A DNA stretch of 64,000 nucleotides from Pseudodesulfovibrio sp. (GCA_016342345.1 JAEINO010000001.1:62001-126000); one strand, 5' to 3'; positions 28,177 to 37,210 are shown, counted from the stretch's first letter. The notes: a model not told the origin generated them from the letters alone. Numbers and translations: made by a program.

Positions 28177-29072
28177 GAGGCTCTCCCGGCAAGTATCTTC
28201 TGTTTTACTCTTGGCATAACCAGAGCAAAAATTACAAGAAGGGCGGTTATCAAATTCAAATCACTGGGAGTTATGGAAAAGGCACCAAGCTTGAGTCCCA
28301 AGGCCAGCGCAATGGCAATTCTGTAAAGGACCGATCCAAGCAAGGCGGCAATAAGGGCGCGGCTGATGGTTTTATCACCGAATACGGTTTCGCCAATGAT
28401 GACTGAAGCCAGGCCTGCGACAATGGTGCCTATTCCCATGTTGACATCCGCTGCCCCCTGATTCTGGGCGACAAGCGCGCCGGAAGTGGCAACAAGGGCA
28501 TTGGAAAGTCCGACACCAAAAATAATAACAGTATCCGTGTTGACACCCTGGCTCGTGATCATTTGCATATTGTCACCAGTCGCAAGGAAGGTAAGTCCTC
28601 TCTCCGTATGAAGAAACCAGATAAGCAGCGCAACTGTCAGGAAACAGATAACACCAAAAAGAACGGGAGTTGAATAAATGGGAGGGATTCCTGCGGCCAC
28701 GGTAAACCAGTCAACCACGGTGTCCTGCCCCAACAATGTCATGTTTGGACGACCCATAACTCGCAGATTTATTGAATAAAGGGCAATCATGGTCAGAATC
28801 GATGCAAGTAAATGAAGAATCCTGAATTTTGTATTGAGTATCCCAGTCACAGCACCTGCCAGAAAACCGGCACAGGCAGCCATAAAAATAGCAAATACCG
28901 GAGAATAGCCAGAAGTTATTGCAACAGCGGAAACAGCTGCTCCAAGAGGGAGGCTGCCGTCAACAGTAAGGTCCGGGAAATCAAGCACTCGGAATGTCAG
29001 ATAAACGCCCATGACCATTAGGCCATAGGCAAATCCTTGTTCGAGAGCACCAAAAAATGCATAACTGGTCAT
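28173..29072 (-). CDS. ABC transporter permease (TrpY-like)
   Basis: A 299-residue integral membrane subunit of the BPD_transp_2 (branched-chain/ribose-like) permease fold with about eight hydrophobic helices. GVYLTFRVLDFPDLTVDGS is highly conserved in the TrpXYZ-type group. VGLSNALVATSGALVAQNQG lies in the coupling region. It overlaps the ATPase gene (ATGA) and is separated from the binding protein by 128 bases holding a strong hairpin. Confidence 0.9.
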   Translation of the reverse strand: MTSYAFFGALEQGFAYGLMVMGVYLTFRVLDFPDLTVDGSLPLGAAVSAVAITSGYSPVFAIFMAACAGFLAGAVTGILNTKFRILHLLASILTMIALYSINLRVMGRPNMTLLGQDTVVDWFTVAAGIPPIYSTPVLFGVICFLTVALLIWFLHTERGLTFLATGDNMQMITSQGVNTDTVIIFGVGLSNALVATSGALVAQNQGAADVNMGIGTIVAGLASVIIGETVFGDKTISRALIAALLGSVLYRIAIALALGLKLGAFSITPSDLNLITALLVIFALVMPRVKQKILAGRAS

Positions 29073-29129
29073 AATTGCTTCCCATTAAAATACCAGCCCA
29101 ATAACCTAGGCTATCGTGGCGAACACAAT

Positions 29130-29167
29130 GTATAAAAGGCGCATTGTGAACAACGCGCCTTGTATAC
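29130..29167 (-). terminator. Intercistronic hairpin between binding protein and permease
   Basis: AAGGCGC/GCGCCTT (7 bp) is extended outward by GTATA/TATAC after one mismatch and inward by TTGT/ACAA. On the minus strand a short T-rich stretch follows. It probably stabilises or partly terminates the transcript, making more binding protein than membrane subunits. Confidence 0.6.
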
Positions 29168-29200
29168 TGATTAGCGAGAATACGCAAATTGAGCCAACGG

Positions 29201-30151
29201 TTATTCTATGATCTTTGTTGCGCGATTGACTGTGGTTTCAGGAAGAGTGACTCCCATGGCTGCGGCAGCTTTCTTGTTAATATGCAAATTGAAATTTCTG
29301 AGAAATTCAATGGGCATTTTATTCGGTTTGACACCGTCAACAAGGATTCTGGCGACCATGTCACCTGTTTGCAATCCCATTTTGTAATAATCCACGGCCA
29401 CAGCAGCAATAGCACCCCGAGCTACGGAGTCAACATCGCCAACAATAAGTGGGAGTTGACTCTGAGTGCAAACCTTGATGGCAGATTCCAGGGCGGAAAT
29501 AGCCGTATTGTCCGTGGGGATATAAATGACATCAACGCGACCAATCAGGCTTTTGGCTGCCTGGTACACGCCGCTGGAATTGGCAATTGTGGCTTCTTCT
29601 ACATCGAGTCCTGCATTCCCGGCTTCCTCTTTCAGTTTTCCCACCAACGCAACGGAGTTGGGCTCGCCTGCGTTGTAAATGACACCAATCGTCTTTGTGG
29701 TGGGCACTATTTCCTTTATCAGAGCCACGTGTCTGTCCATGGGACTGAAATCCGACATGCCGGTAATGTTCTTGCCATCCGTGTTGTTCAGGTCCTTGAC
29801 AAGACCGGCTGAAACCGGATCGGTAACTCCGGTGAAAACAATGGGGCGATCGTGAATTTTCTGCGCTGCAGCCTGGGCACCAGGCGTGGCGATGGCAACA
29901 ACCAGATCAGGCTGTTCTCCTTGTATCTGGCTGATTATCTGGGCATTGGTTGCCTGATTTTCCTGGGCTATATGAATATTGAATTTCGCCTCAATACCTT
30001 TTTCTTTCAGACGATCAATCACACCGTTGCGCATTGCATCCAGAGCAGGGTGCTCGACGATCTGGGTCACCGAAATGACATACGTATCACCAGCAAAAGC
30101 CATAGTGGCAAGAAACAGAAAAGCCATGGTAGTCAATAGTATATTTTTCAT
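29201..30151 (-). CDS. ABC transporter substrate-binding protein (TrpX/DUF534-like)
   Basis: A 316-residue periplasmic binding protein. Signal peptide MKNILLTTMAFLFLATMAFA, with cleavage before GDTY. The mature part has VTQIVEHPALDAMRNGV, PDLVVAIATPGAQAA and GVIYNAGEPNSVALV, typical of the family of ABC-type binding proteins paired with TrpYZ-like subunits. The ATG, with GGGAGGAA upstream, is preferred over the TTG at 30217. Start may be off by one or two bases because I read it by eye. Confidence 0.9.
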   Translation of the reverse strand: MKNILLTTMAFLFLATMAFAGDTYVISVTQIVEHPALDAMRNGVIDRLKEKGIEAKFNIHIAQENQATNAQIISQIQGEQPDLVVAIATPGAQAAAQKIHDRPIVFTGVTDPVSAGLVKDLNNTDGKNITGMSDFSPMDRHVALIKEIVPTTKTIGVIYNAGEPNSVALVGKLKEEAGNAGLDVEEATIANSSGVYQAAKSLIGRVDVIYIPTDNTAISALESAIKVCTQSQLPLIVGDVDSVARGAIAAVAVDYYKMGLQTGDMVARILVDGVKPNKMPIEFLRNFNLHINKKAAAAMGVTLPETTVNRATKIIE

Positions 30152-30242
30152 GAAAACGAGTTCCTCCCATAAATTGATTTCACACAAATTTTGGGCTGCC
30201 AAAAGGAATAAAGTCAAGGTGTTTTAATTCATGGGACAGCAC

Positions 30243-30265
30243 AAAAAAGGCCACAAAGTGTGGCC
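30243..30265 (-). terminator. Terminator of fliM
   Basis: GGCCACA-CTT-TGTGGCC on the minus strand is followed by a T run. It separates fliM from the ABC operon downstream. Confidence 0.85.
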
Positions 30266-30291
30266 CTTGCAATTTGTTCAATAAAATTCAG

Positions 30292-31269
30292 TTAGAATCG
30301 GAGTTCTTCTTCCTTGACTACCTTGAAAGACTTGTTGCCTTTGACGCGTCCCGGAAGACCCTGGAATTTGCGCACTCCTTCAATCTCGGCTTCAAGCAGT
30401 TCGTCTTCATCCGTATCCAGAAGAATGATATCTCCTTCCTGGAGATAGAGAAGCTGACGGCCGCTGATAGTCGTGCGTCCCATGCGAACAACCAGTTCAA
30501 CCGGTGTTTCCATGAGCCGTTCCTTGAAGCGATTGATCCAGACGTGGTCCACTTCAAGACGCTCTGACTGGAATGAGGCGTGCAACTTGGAACGAATCGG
30601 TTCCATGGTGGCATAAGGCAGACAGACAATAAGTGAGCCTATGGCGTTTTCCAACTCAACTTCAAAGGTAATGACTATGACAACATCGGAAGGGGGAACG
30701 ATCGCTGCAAACTGCGGATTGACTTCGGTTCTGACCATCTCGACATGAACTTCATGCACCGGCTTCCATGATTCCTCCATGTTCGCCAAGGCAATCTTCA
30801 CTACGCGTTCGACAATGGCCTGCTCGATAGGCGTAAAGTCACGGCCTTCCACTTTGGGCTGACTGCCTGCACCTCCAAAGAAATTTTCGACCAGAGCAAA
30901 GACCAGACGGGAATCAACGACAAGCAGGGCATTACCGCGTAATGGGTCCATTTTAAAAATGGAAATGGAAGTCGGCACAGGAAGGGAACGCATGAAGTCG
31001 CCGAACTTGGACATGTCAATGGAAATGGGGTTGATGTCCACACGTTTGCGCATGGTGTTTGCCAAGGCATTTGTGCATAGGCGAGCGAAGCGATCGTTGA
31101 CGATTTCGAGAACAGGCATGCGGCCACGAATGATCCTGTCCTGATTGGCCAAGTCAAATGCGACCACACCGGTATCGTCTTCCGGTATCTCGGTTTCTGT
31201 TTCGACATCCCCTCCTGAAAGGCCTCGGAGCAGGGCATCAACTTCATCTTGTTCGAGGATCTTACTCAT
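30292..31269 (-). CDS. fliM: Flagellar motor switch protein FliM
   Basis: A 325-residue component of the C-ring. The N-terminal LEQDEVDALLRG binds CheY-P. The CheC-like middle domain (about 45-230) includes FARLCTNALANTMRKRVDI and the C-terminal SpoA/FliN-like domain (about 245-320) includes RTTISGRQLLYLQEGDII. No other flagellar structural gene is adjacent and a terminator follows, so it is a single-gene unit. A weak sigma-54-like promoter is noted upstream. Confidence 0.95.
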   Translation of the reverse strand: MSKILEQDEVDALLRGLSGGDVETETEIPEDDTGVVAFDLANQDRIIRGRMPVLEIVNDRFARLCTNALANTMRKRVDINPISIDMSKFGDFMRSLPVPTSISIFKMDPLRGNALLVVDSRLVFALVENFFGGAGSQPKVEGRDFTPIEQAIVERVVKIALANMEESWKPVHEVHVEMVRTEVNPQFAAIVPPSDVVIVITFEVELENAIGSLIVCLPYATMEPIRSKLHASFQSERLEVDHVWINRFKERLMETPVELVVRMGRTTISGRQLLYLQEGDIILLDTDEDELLEAEIEGVRKFQGLPGRVKGNKSFKVVKEEELRF

Positions 31270-31641
31270 CTGGGAAAAGCCTCACCTGTTCGCCGAATTA
31301 TCGGCCCGTTTGCTACCGGCTCATGCCGGGAAATTGAACATCTTGAAAGTACTAGCAAAAAGCGGACCGGACCACTTATCATCTTTTCGGCAGCAAAGTG
31401 ATTTTGCTTAATAAAAATATTACACTTGCCATGATCCTATTGCAATAAAAAGCGATAAATCAGGATCATTTTTTCATGATAAAATCTGGAAAGAATCTTG
31501 TAATAATCAATTGTCCATATCAAATTCGATGTATAGGGCTGTTAATTCAGTTGATTATGCATGAAAATGGCAATTGACCAGAATATTTTTTTCTAAAATA
31601 AAAATTCCAAAAGAAAAATATTTCTCCAACGAAATGACACG
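31270..31641. other. Gene-free AT-rich stretch between fliM and the deacetylase gene
   Basis: No open frame with a ribosome binding site was found. The stretch holds the fliM leader, the weak sigma-54-like site at 31354, and the inverted repeat ATGATCCT (31431-31438) / AGGATCAT (31462-31469) followed by a T run on the plus strand. The half next to 31641 is very AT-rich and lies after the deacetylase stop. Confidence 0.6.
31354..31369 (-). promoter_or_regulatory. Weak candidate sigma-54 promoter of fliM
   Basis: On the minus strand CGGTCCGCTTTTTGCT has the GG and GC dinucleotides 10 bases apart and a TTGCT -12 element, about 85 bases before the start codon. The -24 element is poor. Confidence 0.25.
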
Positions 31642-32874
31642 CTATTCAAAAGAAAGTTTGGAAATCGGAAGAATGATTATTGTTTTATCTCTGTTGTTTG
31701 ACCATTGTTTCAAGGCTGCCAAAGTTTCCGGATAGGGGTGACCAATGGCAATTGCATGCCCTTGCCTGATGGCAACTCGTTCAGTTTTTTTGAGTTGATG
31801 GACTATTGCACTCACATCTTTGACATTGTCTAAAAATGTATCCCGCTCATGAAATGGGATACCTGTTTTTTCGGCAACCTTTCTCCCCACACTTTCACCA
31901 GATGTAAGGCTGTCCAGGAAAAAGAGACCATGCCGTTTGAATTCAGCCATGGCAATGTCCATACCGGCTTCATAGGCTGTAAATTGGGAACCCATATGAT
32001 TATTGACGCCTATGGCTTCCGGTATTCTACCAAGATTTTCGGCAATTTGTTTTCTTATTTCAACTGCCGTCATTGATACAAAAAGCGCATCGTCTCCAGG
32101 TTTTACTTTTGGATATCCCTTGGGCTCCATGGGAAAATGAATGATGAGGTCATGTCTTTTCTGGGAAATCAGTTCCACGGATGCCCTAGTATTGGTTGCA
32201 TGTGGCCAAACAGCGAAAGTCAATGGAATATTGAGATCTACCAACCCCTTGAGGACCTTGTGATTCTCGCCAATGTCATCAATGACTATCACAAGTTTCG
32301 GTCCCTTTGATTCAGGCCTGGGAAGCCTCATTGGAACGGATTCAAGCAAGAGCCGATGTGTGCGGATTTCATTAATTGCAATAGCCGCCTCATATGTACC
32401 ATTATCAAGCAACGAGGCCTCAGGAACTCGTTTGTGAAGCTTGCTACTTAATATCCTGAGAAACAGATTTCGATCAATAACTGATGGGATTTGCAAAACC
32501 TGGAAGTGATAGCCGCGACCATTGAAACGTCGCAATTCAACATCCACGAGATCAAGTTCACTCATTTTGAGTTTTGTATCACGCATGGTTTCTATAATTG
32601 CAAGATCAGCCTGTTTGACTCTGTCCTCCATGTCGGAAACAGTTTCTTCCTCATAGACACGAGACGAAAGTTCTACGGATTTGCTCTTTGAAGAAGGTAT
32701 CAATACCGAGGGGGGAGGAGTCTCTTCGGTCAGAAGATGGTATCCAAGAGTTACCAATCCAATAAAGACTATTGAGAACAGAAAAACAAGAGGACCGGGC
32801 CGATACAGTCTCGTCAGGAGACTGTCTAGCCCGGTCTTTTCTTGGTGAGTTTCTTCGGAAGAATGATCGTCCAT
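31642..32874 (-). CDS. Divergent polysaccharide deacetylase family protein (YibQ-like)
   Basis: A 410-residue protein with one N-terminal membrane anchor (about 30-50, PLVFLFSIVFIGLVTLG) and a periplasmic domain. KLVIVIDDIGENHKVL, LIIHFPMEPKGYPK and NNHMGSQFTAYE are the conserved blocks of the divergent polysaccharide deacetylase (YibQ) family; IAIGHPYPETL is near the end. Enzymatic activity is not well defined in the family. It lies after envC and ctpA in the same order seen around envC-yibQ in E. coli, which points to septal peptidoglycan remodelling. Confidence 0.9.
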   Translation of the reverse strand: MDDHSSEETHQEKTGLDSLLTRLYRPGPLVFLFSIVFIGLVTLGYHLLTEETPPPSVLIPSSKSKSVELSSRVYEEETVSDMEDRVKQADLAIIETMRDTKLKMSELDLVDVELRRFNGRGYHFQVLQIPSVIDRNLFLRILSSKLHKRVPEASLLDNGTYEAAIAINEIRTHRLLLESVPMRLPRPESKGPKLVIVIDDIGENHKVLKGLVDLNIPLTFAVWPHATNTRASVELISQKRHDLIIHFPMEPKGYPKVKPGDDALFVSMTAVEIRKQIAENLGRIPEAIGVNNHMGSQFTAYEAGMDIAMAEFKRHGLFFLDSLTSGESVGRKVAEKTGIPFHERDTFLDNVKDVSAIVHQLKKTERVAIRQGHAIAIGHPYPETLAALKQWSNNRDKTIIILPISKLSFE

Positions 32875-32890
32875 GCGCGGTGACTCGTCC

Positions 32891-34174
32891 CTACTTGATC
32901 TGTTTCATTCTGGGGAGAGTCTTAACCAATTCTAAAGCAATCCTGAGTTGGTTGTCGCGTTCAAGCATTTCCTTGGCTTTTTCTGCGTCTTCGTCTGCAC
33001 CTTTTTTGGATTTGTCACCATTTTCCAGATGACGAGTCAGATCTTTTTCTCTGACCGTAAATCGGTCACGCATCTTGACATCCTCATCCTTGATCGGCGG
33101 AACAAAGGCAATCTTAAGATCTGGTTCAATACCCTTGGCCTGTATGGAACGACCATTGGGTGTGTAGTACAGAGCTGTCGTCAACTTGATACCGGAACCG
33201 TCAGCCATCGGTATGATTGTTTGAACCGACCCCTTGCCAAAGGAGCGTTCGCCGACAATCAGGGAACGTTTATGATCCTGCAATGCGCCAGCGACAATCT
33301 CGGAAGCCGAGGCTGAACCAGCATTGATCAGAGTCACCAGAGGGACGTGTATCTCGTTGGAATTCTTTGCCGCGTAAAAATCCTTACGGGTAGCTTCATC
33401 CTTGCCCTGGATATAAACGATTGTGCCATCTTCTATGAACGTATCTGCCACGGAAACGGCTTGTCCAAGCAGTCCACCAGGATTGTTGCGAAGATCGAAA
33501 ACGATACCCTTGAGAGTATGTTTTTTTTGGTATTCGGCAATCTCCTTGCGAAGGTTCTTAGTAGAAGACTCATGAAACTTGGTCAGTCGAAGGTAAAGGT
33601 ATCCGTCTTCAAGAGATTGGGATTTGACGCTGACAATGGGAATAGTCCCGCGAACAATCGCGACCTCTACAGGTTTGTTGGAATCCTTGTGCATGATCAA
33701 CAAATTGACAGTCGTGCCTTTCTTGCCACGAATAAGCTTGACTGCATCCATGAGAGTCATGTCCTGAGTGGAGTCCCGGTTAATCTCGAGAATCAGATCA
33801 CCGGCCAGAAGGCCCGCCTTGTAAGCGGGAGTGTCTTCGATGGGTGACACTACGATGATACGCCCTTGTTCCTGGCTGATCTCAATACCGATTCCGCTGA
33901 ATTTACCCGCAGTATCAACCTGCATTTCCTTATAATCTTCAGGAGTCAAATAAGCGGAATGCGGGTCGAGCTGTTCGATCATTCCCTTAATGGAATTGTC
34001 GATAAGATCTTTTCTTGAAATTGGTTTAACATAATAGCTCTCGACCATATCGAGAACCTGAGAAAAACGCTTGAGCGCTTCAAAGTGTGTATCCTTTGCA
34101 GCCATGGTCGGACCAGGTGCGAGGGAAAGTGTGAAGAGAAGAAAAAACGTAATTATCCAGAGCGTGACACGCAT
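32891..34174 (-). CDS. ctpA: S41-family C-terminal processing peptidase
   Basis: A 427-residue periplasmic serine protease. Signal peptide about residues 1-25 (ITFFLLFTLSLAPGPTMA). PDZ domain from about 95 to 180 (SGIGIEISQEQGRIIVVSP). The catalytic serine lies in NAGSASASEIVAGAL and the lysine in ERSFGKGSVQT. Such proteases regulate peptidoglycan hydrolases and their activators, which fits its position directly after the EnvC-like gene. Confidence 0.94.
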   Translation of the reverse strand: MRVTLWIITFFLLFTLSLAPGPTMAAKDTHFEALKRFSQVLDMVESYYVKPISRKDLIDNSIKGMIEQLDPHSAYLTPEDYKEMQVDTAGKFSGIGIEISQEQGRIIVVSPIEDTPAYKAGLLAGDLILEINRDSTQDMTLMDAVKLIRGKKGTTVNLLIMHKDSNKPVEVAIVRGTIPIVSVKSQSLEDGYLYLRLTKFHESSTKNLRKEIAEYQKKHTLKGIVFDLRNNPGGLLGQAVSVADTFIEDGTIVYIQGKDEATRKDFYAAKNSNEIHVPLVTLINAGSASASEIVAGALQDHKRSLIVGERSFGKGSVQTIIPMADGSGIKLTTALYYTPNGRSIQAKGIEPDLKIAFVPPIKDEDVKMRDRFTVREKDLTRHLENGDKSKKGADEDAEKAKEMLERDNQLRIALELVKTLPRMKQIK

Positions 34175-34222
34175 AAAAGCCTCCCGCGAATCGGAGTCGT
34201 AATATTTTGAGTTAACAACGCA

Positions 34223-35329
34223 TCAATTTAAAGCGGTTAACCAGAGTTTTGGATTAATTGGTTTTTGATGAAAACGCAATTCAAAATACAACCCAGGTCC
34301 ATTGGTAGTAGGATAGAAGCCAACAACACCAAGCGGTTCATCTTTTTCAACCTCCTGACCATTTCGAACGTATGTTTCCGATAAATAGGCGTAAAGACTA
34401 TAGTAATCGAATCCATGATAAACAATAACGACATGCCCGAACCCCCGCAAAGTGTCATTGTGAACAACTTTGCCCCAAAAAACAGATTGAACGCTAGCAC
34501 CTTCCTTTGTCTTAATGGCAAGACCGCGGACAGGCGGAGTTGCATCAGGGTTGAATCCGGCGACCAAGCGACCTTCGGCAGGCCAGGGGAGGGTACGCTT
34601 ATAAAGAGAAAATCGTTTGGTTTTCTGAAATTGAAGTTGGTATTTGAGATTTTCAATTGTCGAAAGAATCTCACTGAGTTCACTTTCAATGTCGTGCCGT
34701 TTGATTCTGATTTTTTTCAGATTCTTACGAAGGGCATACTTGTTTCCAAGGAGACGATCCTTGCTTTTATTGATTTGGGAAAGTTGCATTTCTGCTTCTT
34801 TTTCCAAAAGACGCTGCCTCTCCAGATTCCTGACAATTCGCTCCGAATTGATGCGAGCTTCAGTAAATTTGGCATTTGTGGCGTCATAAATATCCGTCAA
34901 CCAGTTGAAACGACGATCAAACATGTCCCAACTGTCCACCCCTTCAAAACGAGTTCTGACATTTTGCAGATGAACTGGCCATAATGTCTGAATCAGATTG
35001 GATAATTCAATGGTAATCCGCTTTTTTTCCGTTTCAAGTACAAAATGATATTTTCGAGCCTCTTGTTCACTTTTTCTGATTTCCTTGAGTGTCTTTTCCT
35101 GAGAACGAATTCTGGTTTTAAGCAAATTCACATCGTATTCAATATCAGAAAGACGCATGGATATTTGTCCGGCCTGTTGCGTGAGAGCCCGGACCTTTTT
35201 TTCATTTTCGTCTGCACGCTGATGTTCCTGCTGCAAAGTCTCATGGATAGTATCGTCCTGATCCTGAGCCGACATGATGGCAGGAGCAGTCAGAAAAACA
35301 ATGAATAGCGCAAAAGAGAATCTGTTCAT
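34223..35329 (-). CDS. EnvC-like murein hydrolase activator with degenerate M23 domain
   Basis: A 368-residue exported protein: signal peptide (about 1-21), a long coiled coil (about 30-245) and a C-terminal LytM/M23 domain (about 260-368). The zinc ligands of active M23 peptidases are missing: the H-x-G-x-D segment reads VRGLAIKT, LYAHLS reads LYAYLS, and the HxH segment reads LYFELRF. That pattern is typical of EnvC, which activates amidases and does not itself cut. It heads envC-ctpA-yibQ-like and follows the glycosylase gene by 5 bases. Confidence 0.9.
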   Translation of the reverse strand: MNRFSFALFIVFLTAPAIMSAQDQDDTIHETLQQEHQRADENEKKVRALTQQAGQISMRLSDIEYDVNLLKTRIRSQEKTLKEIRKSEQEARKYHFVLETEKKRITIELSNLIQTLWPVHLQNVRTRFEGVDSWDMFDRRFNWLTDIYDATNAKFTEARINSERIVRNLERQRLLEKEAEMQLSQINKSKDRLLGNKYALRKNLKKIRIKRHDIESELSEILSTIENLKYQLQFQKTKRFSLYKRTLPWPAEGRLVAGFNPDATPPVRGLAIKTKEGASVQSVFWGKVVHNDTLRGFGHVVIVYHGFDYYSLYAYLSETYVRNGQEVEKDEPLGVVGFYPTTNGPGLYFELRFHQKPINPKLWLTALN

Positions 35330-35334
35330 GTATA

Positions 35335-35985
35335 TTAATCAAGAAATGGTTGAAGCGGACAGGATTCGCATAATCCCTTCTTTTTTTTACACCAATCTTT
35401 ACCGACGCGAACGATAAGAGCATGATATTCATTATATACTGACACATTTTCAGGCAAAGCGTCCACGAAAAGGGCTTGAAGTTCGTGATAATCAATATCC
35501 TCATGAACCAAACCATGTCTGTTCATCATTCTGGCAGTATACGCATCAACAACAAATGTCGGAAAATCAAGCGCGTACAAAAGAATTGAATCTGCCGTTT
35601 CAGGCCCGATACCATTTACTGCAAGAATCTTGGGTCGTAACTCATCAAGGGAATGATTCTTGAGTTGCAACAAGTCAAACTCAGCTTCACTCTTGAGAAA
35701 GGAAAGAAAGTTTCGAATGCGCCTTGTTTTGATATTATAATAGCCGGCAGGACGTATCAATTCGGCCAGTTTATCTGAATCAAGGGCATATAAGGCCTGC
35801 GGGGTGAGCAGGTTGTGTTCTTTCAGATTGCCAATGGCTTTCTCGACATTTTTCCAGTTAGTATTCTGAGTCAGAATGGCACCTATAGCAATTTCAAAAG
35901 GAGAATCACCTGGCCACCAATGGCTCGGCCCCAACGTATCAAGCATGGCTTCATACATGCCAATGAGTTTCTTTGAATTGTTCAT
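35335..35985 (-). CDS. Endonuclease III-superfamily DNA glycosylase, MagIII-like
   Basis: A 216-residue HhH-GPD base-excision protein. The helix-hairpin-helix reads VNGIGPETADSILLYA and the conserved aspartate lies in TFVVDAYTARM. The catalytic lysine of endonuclease III, expected right after GxG, is replaced by glutamate. Together these point to a monofunctional glycosylase like MagIII (3-methyladenine). The C-terminal cluster motif has only three cysteines (WCKKKKGLCESCPLQPFLD); the fourth position is leucine, so a normal 4Fe-4S cluster is doubtful. Between prmA and envC with very short gaps. Confidence 0.87.
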   Translation of the reverse strand: MNNSKKLIGMYEAMLDTLGPSHWWPGDSPFEIAIGAILTQNTNWKNVEKAIGNLKEHNLLTPQALYALDSDKLAELIRPAGYYNIKTRRIRNFLSFLKSEAEFDLLQLKNHSLDELRPKILAVNGIGPETADSILLYALDFPTFVVDAYTARMMNRHGLVHEDIDYHELQALFVDALPENVSVYNEYHALIVRVGKDWCKKKKGLCESCPLQPFLD

Positions 35986-35991
35986 ATTGAA

Positions 35992-36855
35992 CTAGCGTTG
36001 AATTTTTTTCCATGCAAGACAGGCCCATTCGCCATCAATGAATACTTGAGGCATACCGATCCCGAGCTTTTCATAGGCTTTTGAAACAGCATCGGCCTGC
36101 TTTTCAGCCAGAATCCCGGATAGGATCAAACTTCCGCCGGGTTTGATGTGTGAAAGAATATCCACGGCCATTTCGATGAGTGGTCCGGACAGTATGTTGG
36201 ACACAATCAATTCAAAATCTCGATTATTATCCAGGCAATCAATGCTTCCGACAGCAAGATCAAATCTATCGGTCACACTGTTTGCGACAACATTTTCAAC
36301 AGCGCAGGAAATAGCCAAAGGATCAGTGTCCAAACCTGTCCCAATAAGACCGAGCTTGCTGAGACCTATGCCAAGAATGCCGGATCCGGTACCAAGATCG
36401 AGAAAAGTCTGCCCCGATTTAATGGTTCCGGTCTTGGCAAGCTCTCCAATTGTTTCAAGACATAAGGAGGTGGTGGGATGGTGACCGGTACCAAAAGCCA
36501 TTTTGGGTTCGATAACAATATGTGTAGTACCATTATCTTCTTCATTTTCGAGCCATGGTGGAAAAATCTTGAATGATTCACCACAATTGACTGGAACAAA
36601 GAATTCTTTCCAGGTCATTGCCCAATCCTCAGACTCTTGTTCGGAATATTTGACTTCAGAATCAGGAAAACGCGTTTCAAGCTCCTTCACAAGTTCCATG
36701 CCAAGTGAATGGTCTTCAAAATATACAGTAAACAACCTGCGAGTTTCTACCTGAGTCTCTTCCCAACCATTAGGAACTTTTGAAGAAACAAAAACTCCGG
36801 CTTCTTCGGCGGCTTCTTCGGCAATGAAAAATTCAATTTTGAAAAGGGTGGACAT
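35992..36855 (-). CDS. prmA: Ribosomal protein L11 methyltransferase
   Basis: A 287-residue SAM-dependent enzyme that trimethylates L11. The substrate-binding N-domain spans about 1-60 and the Rossmann methyltransferase domain shows FLDLGTGSGILGIGLSKLG and the catalytic-type motif LIVSNILSGPLIEMA. MAFGTGHHPTT precedes motif I as in other PrmA. First gene of prmA-glycosylase-envC-ctpA-deacetylase. Confidence 0.94.
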   Translation of the reverse strand: MSTLFKIEFFIAEEAAEEAGVFVSSKVPNGWEETQVETRRLFTVYFEDHSLGMELVKELETRFPDSEVKYSEQESEDWAMTWKEFFVPVNCGESFKIFPPWLENEEDNGTTHIVIEPKMAFGTGHHPTTSLCLETIGELAKTGTIKSGQTFLDLGTGSGILGIGLSKLGLIGTGLDTDPLAISCAVENVVANSVTDRFDLAVGSIDCLDNNRDFELIVSNILSGPLIEMAVDILSHIKPGGSLILSGILAEKQADAVSKAYEKLGIGMPQVFIDGEWACLAWKKIQR

Positions 36856-36886
36856 TGTGTGAAGTCTCCAAATGGTTGGATATGAT

Positions 36887-36914
36887 AAGGCCGGGAATCA
36901 GAGTTCCCGGCCTT
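36887..36914. terminator. Perfect 11-bp inverted repeat after the 70-residue gene
   Basis: AAGGCCGGGAA (36887-36897) and TTCCCGGCCTT (36904-36914) pair fully around six bases. The T tract on the minus strand is poor, so termination may be incomplete. It separates the small gene from prmA. Confidence 0.6.
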
Positions 36915-36939
36915 AGTGATTCATTACTATAGGATTTGA

Positions 36940-37152
36940 TCAGAAGACCTTGTCAACAAAAGACCCTTTGCCGGTATATTGAAATGCCTGCATTGTCGTT
37001 TTTTGAGCTTGCTGTTGATCAGCGGCCCTTATGAACGGGGATTGAACCTCGTCATTTGGCACCTGATTAGCCGGTTCAATCCGTTCCGGTTCTTCATCGG
37101 TTCGATTCGGCAAATACTCGCTCATAGAACCAAGAGCAGCAATTCCACTCAT
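36940..37152 (-). CDS. Hypothetical 70-residue protein
   Basis: Small acidic, polar protein (MSGIAALGSMSEYLPNRTDE at the start), without hydrophobic helix or cysteine; probably disordered over residues 12-50. No family recognised. Evidence that it is real: the AGAGGT ribosome binding site 7 bases before ATG37152, a candidate promoter immediately upstream with 17-base spacing, and an 11-bp hairpin just after the stop. It is therefore likely expressed on its own between argD and prmA. Confidence 0.62.
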   Translation of the reverse strand: MSGIAALGSMSEYLPNRTDEEPERIEPANQVPNDEVQSPFIRAADQQQAQKTTMQAFQYTGKGSFVDKVF

Positions 37153-37170
37153 GACATATACCTCTGATTA

Positions 37171-37199
37171 TTAATACGCTCCAGGCACAACCCGGTCAA
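37171..37199 (-). promoter_or_regulatory. Candidate promoter of the 70-residue protein gene
   Basis: TTGACC (37194-37199) and TATTAA (37171-37176) on the minus strand are spaced by 17 bases, giving a short leader of about 12 bases with the ribosome binding site. Confidence 0.5.
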
Positions 37200-37210
37200 G
37201 GTGATCAGTC

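Noticed and set aside
31354-31369. Sigma-54 promoter of fliM as a separate finding
   Set aside because: The -24 element is weak; kept only as a low-confidence feature.
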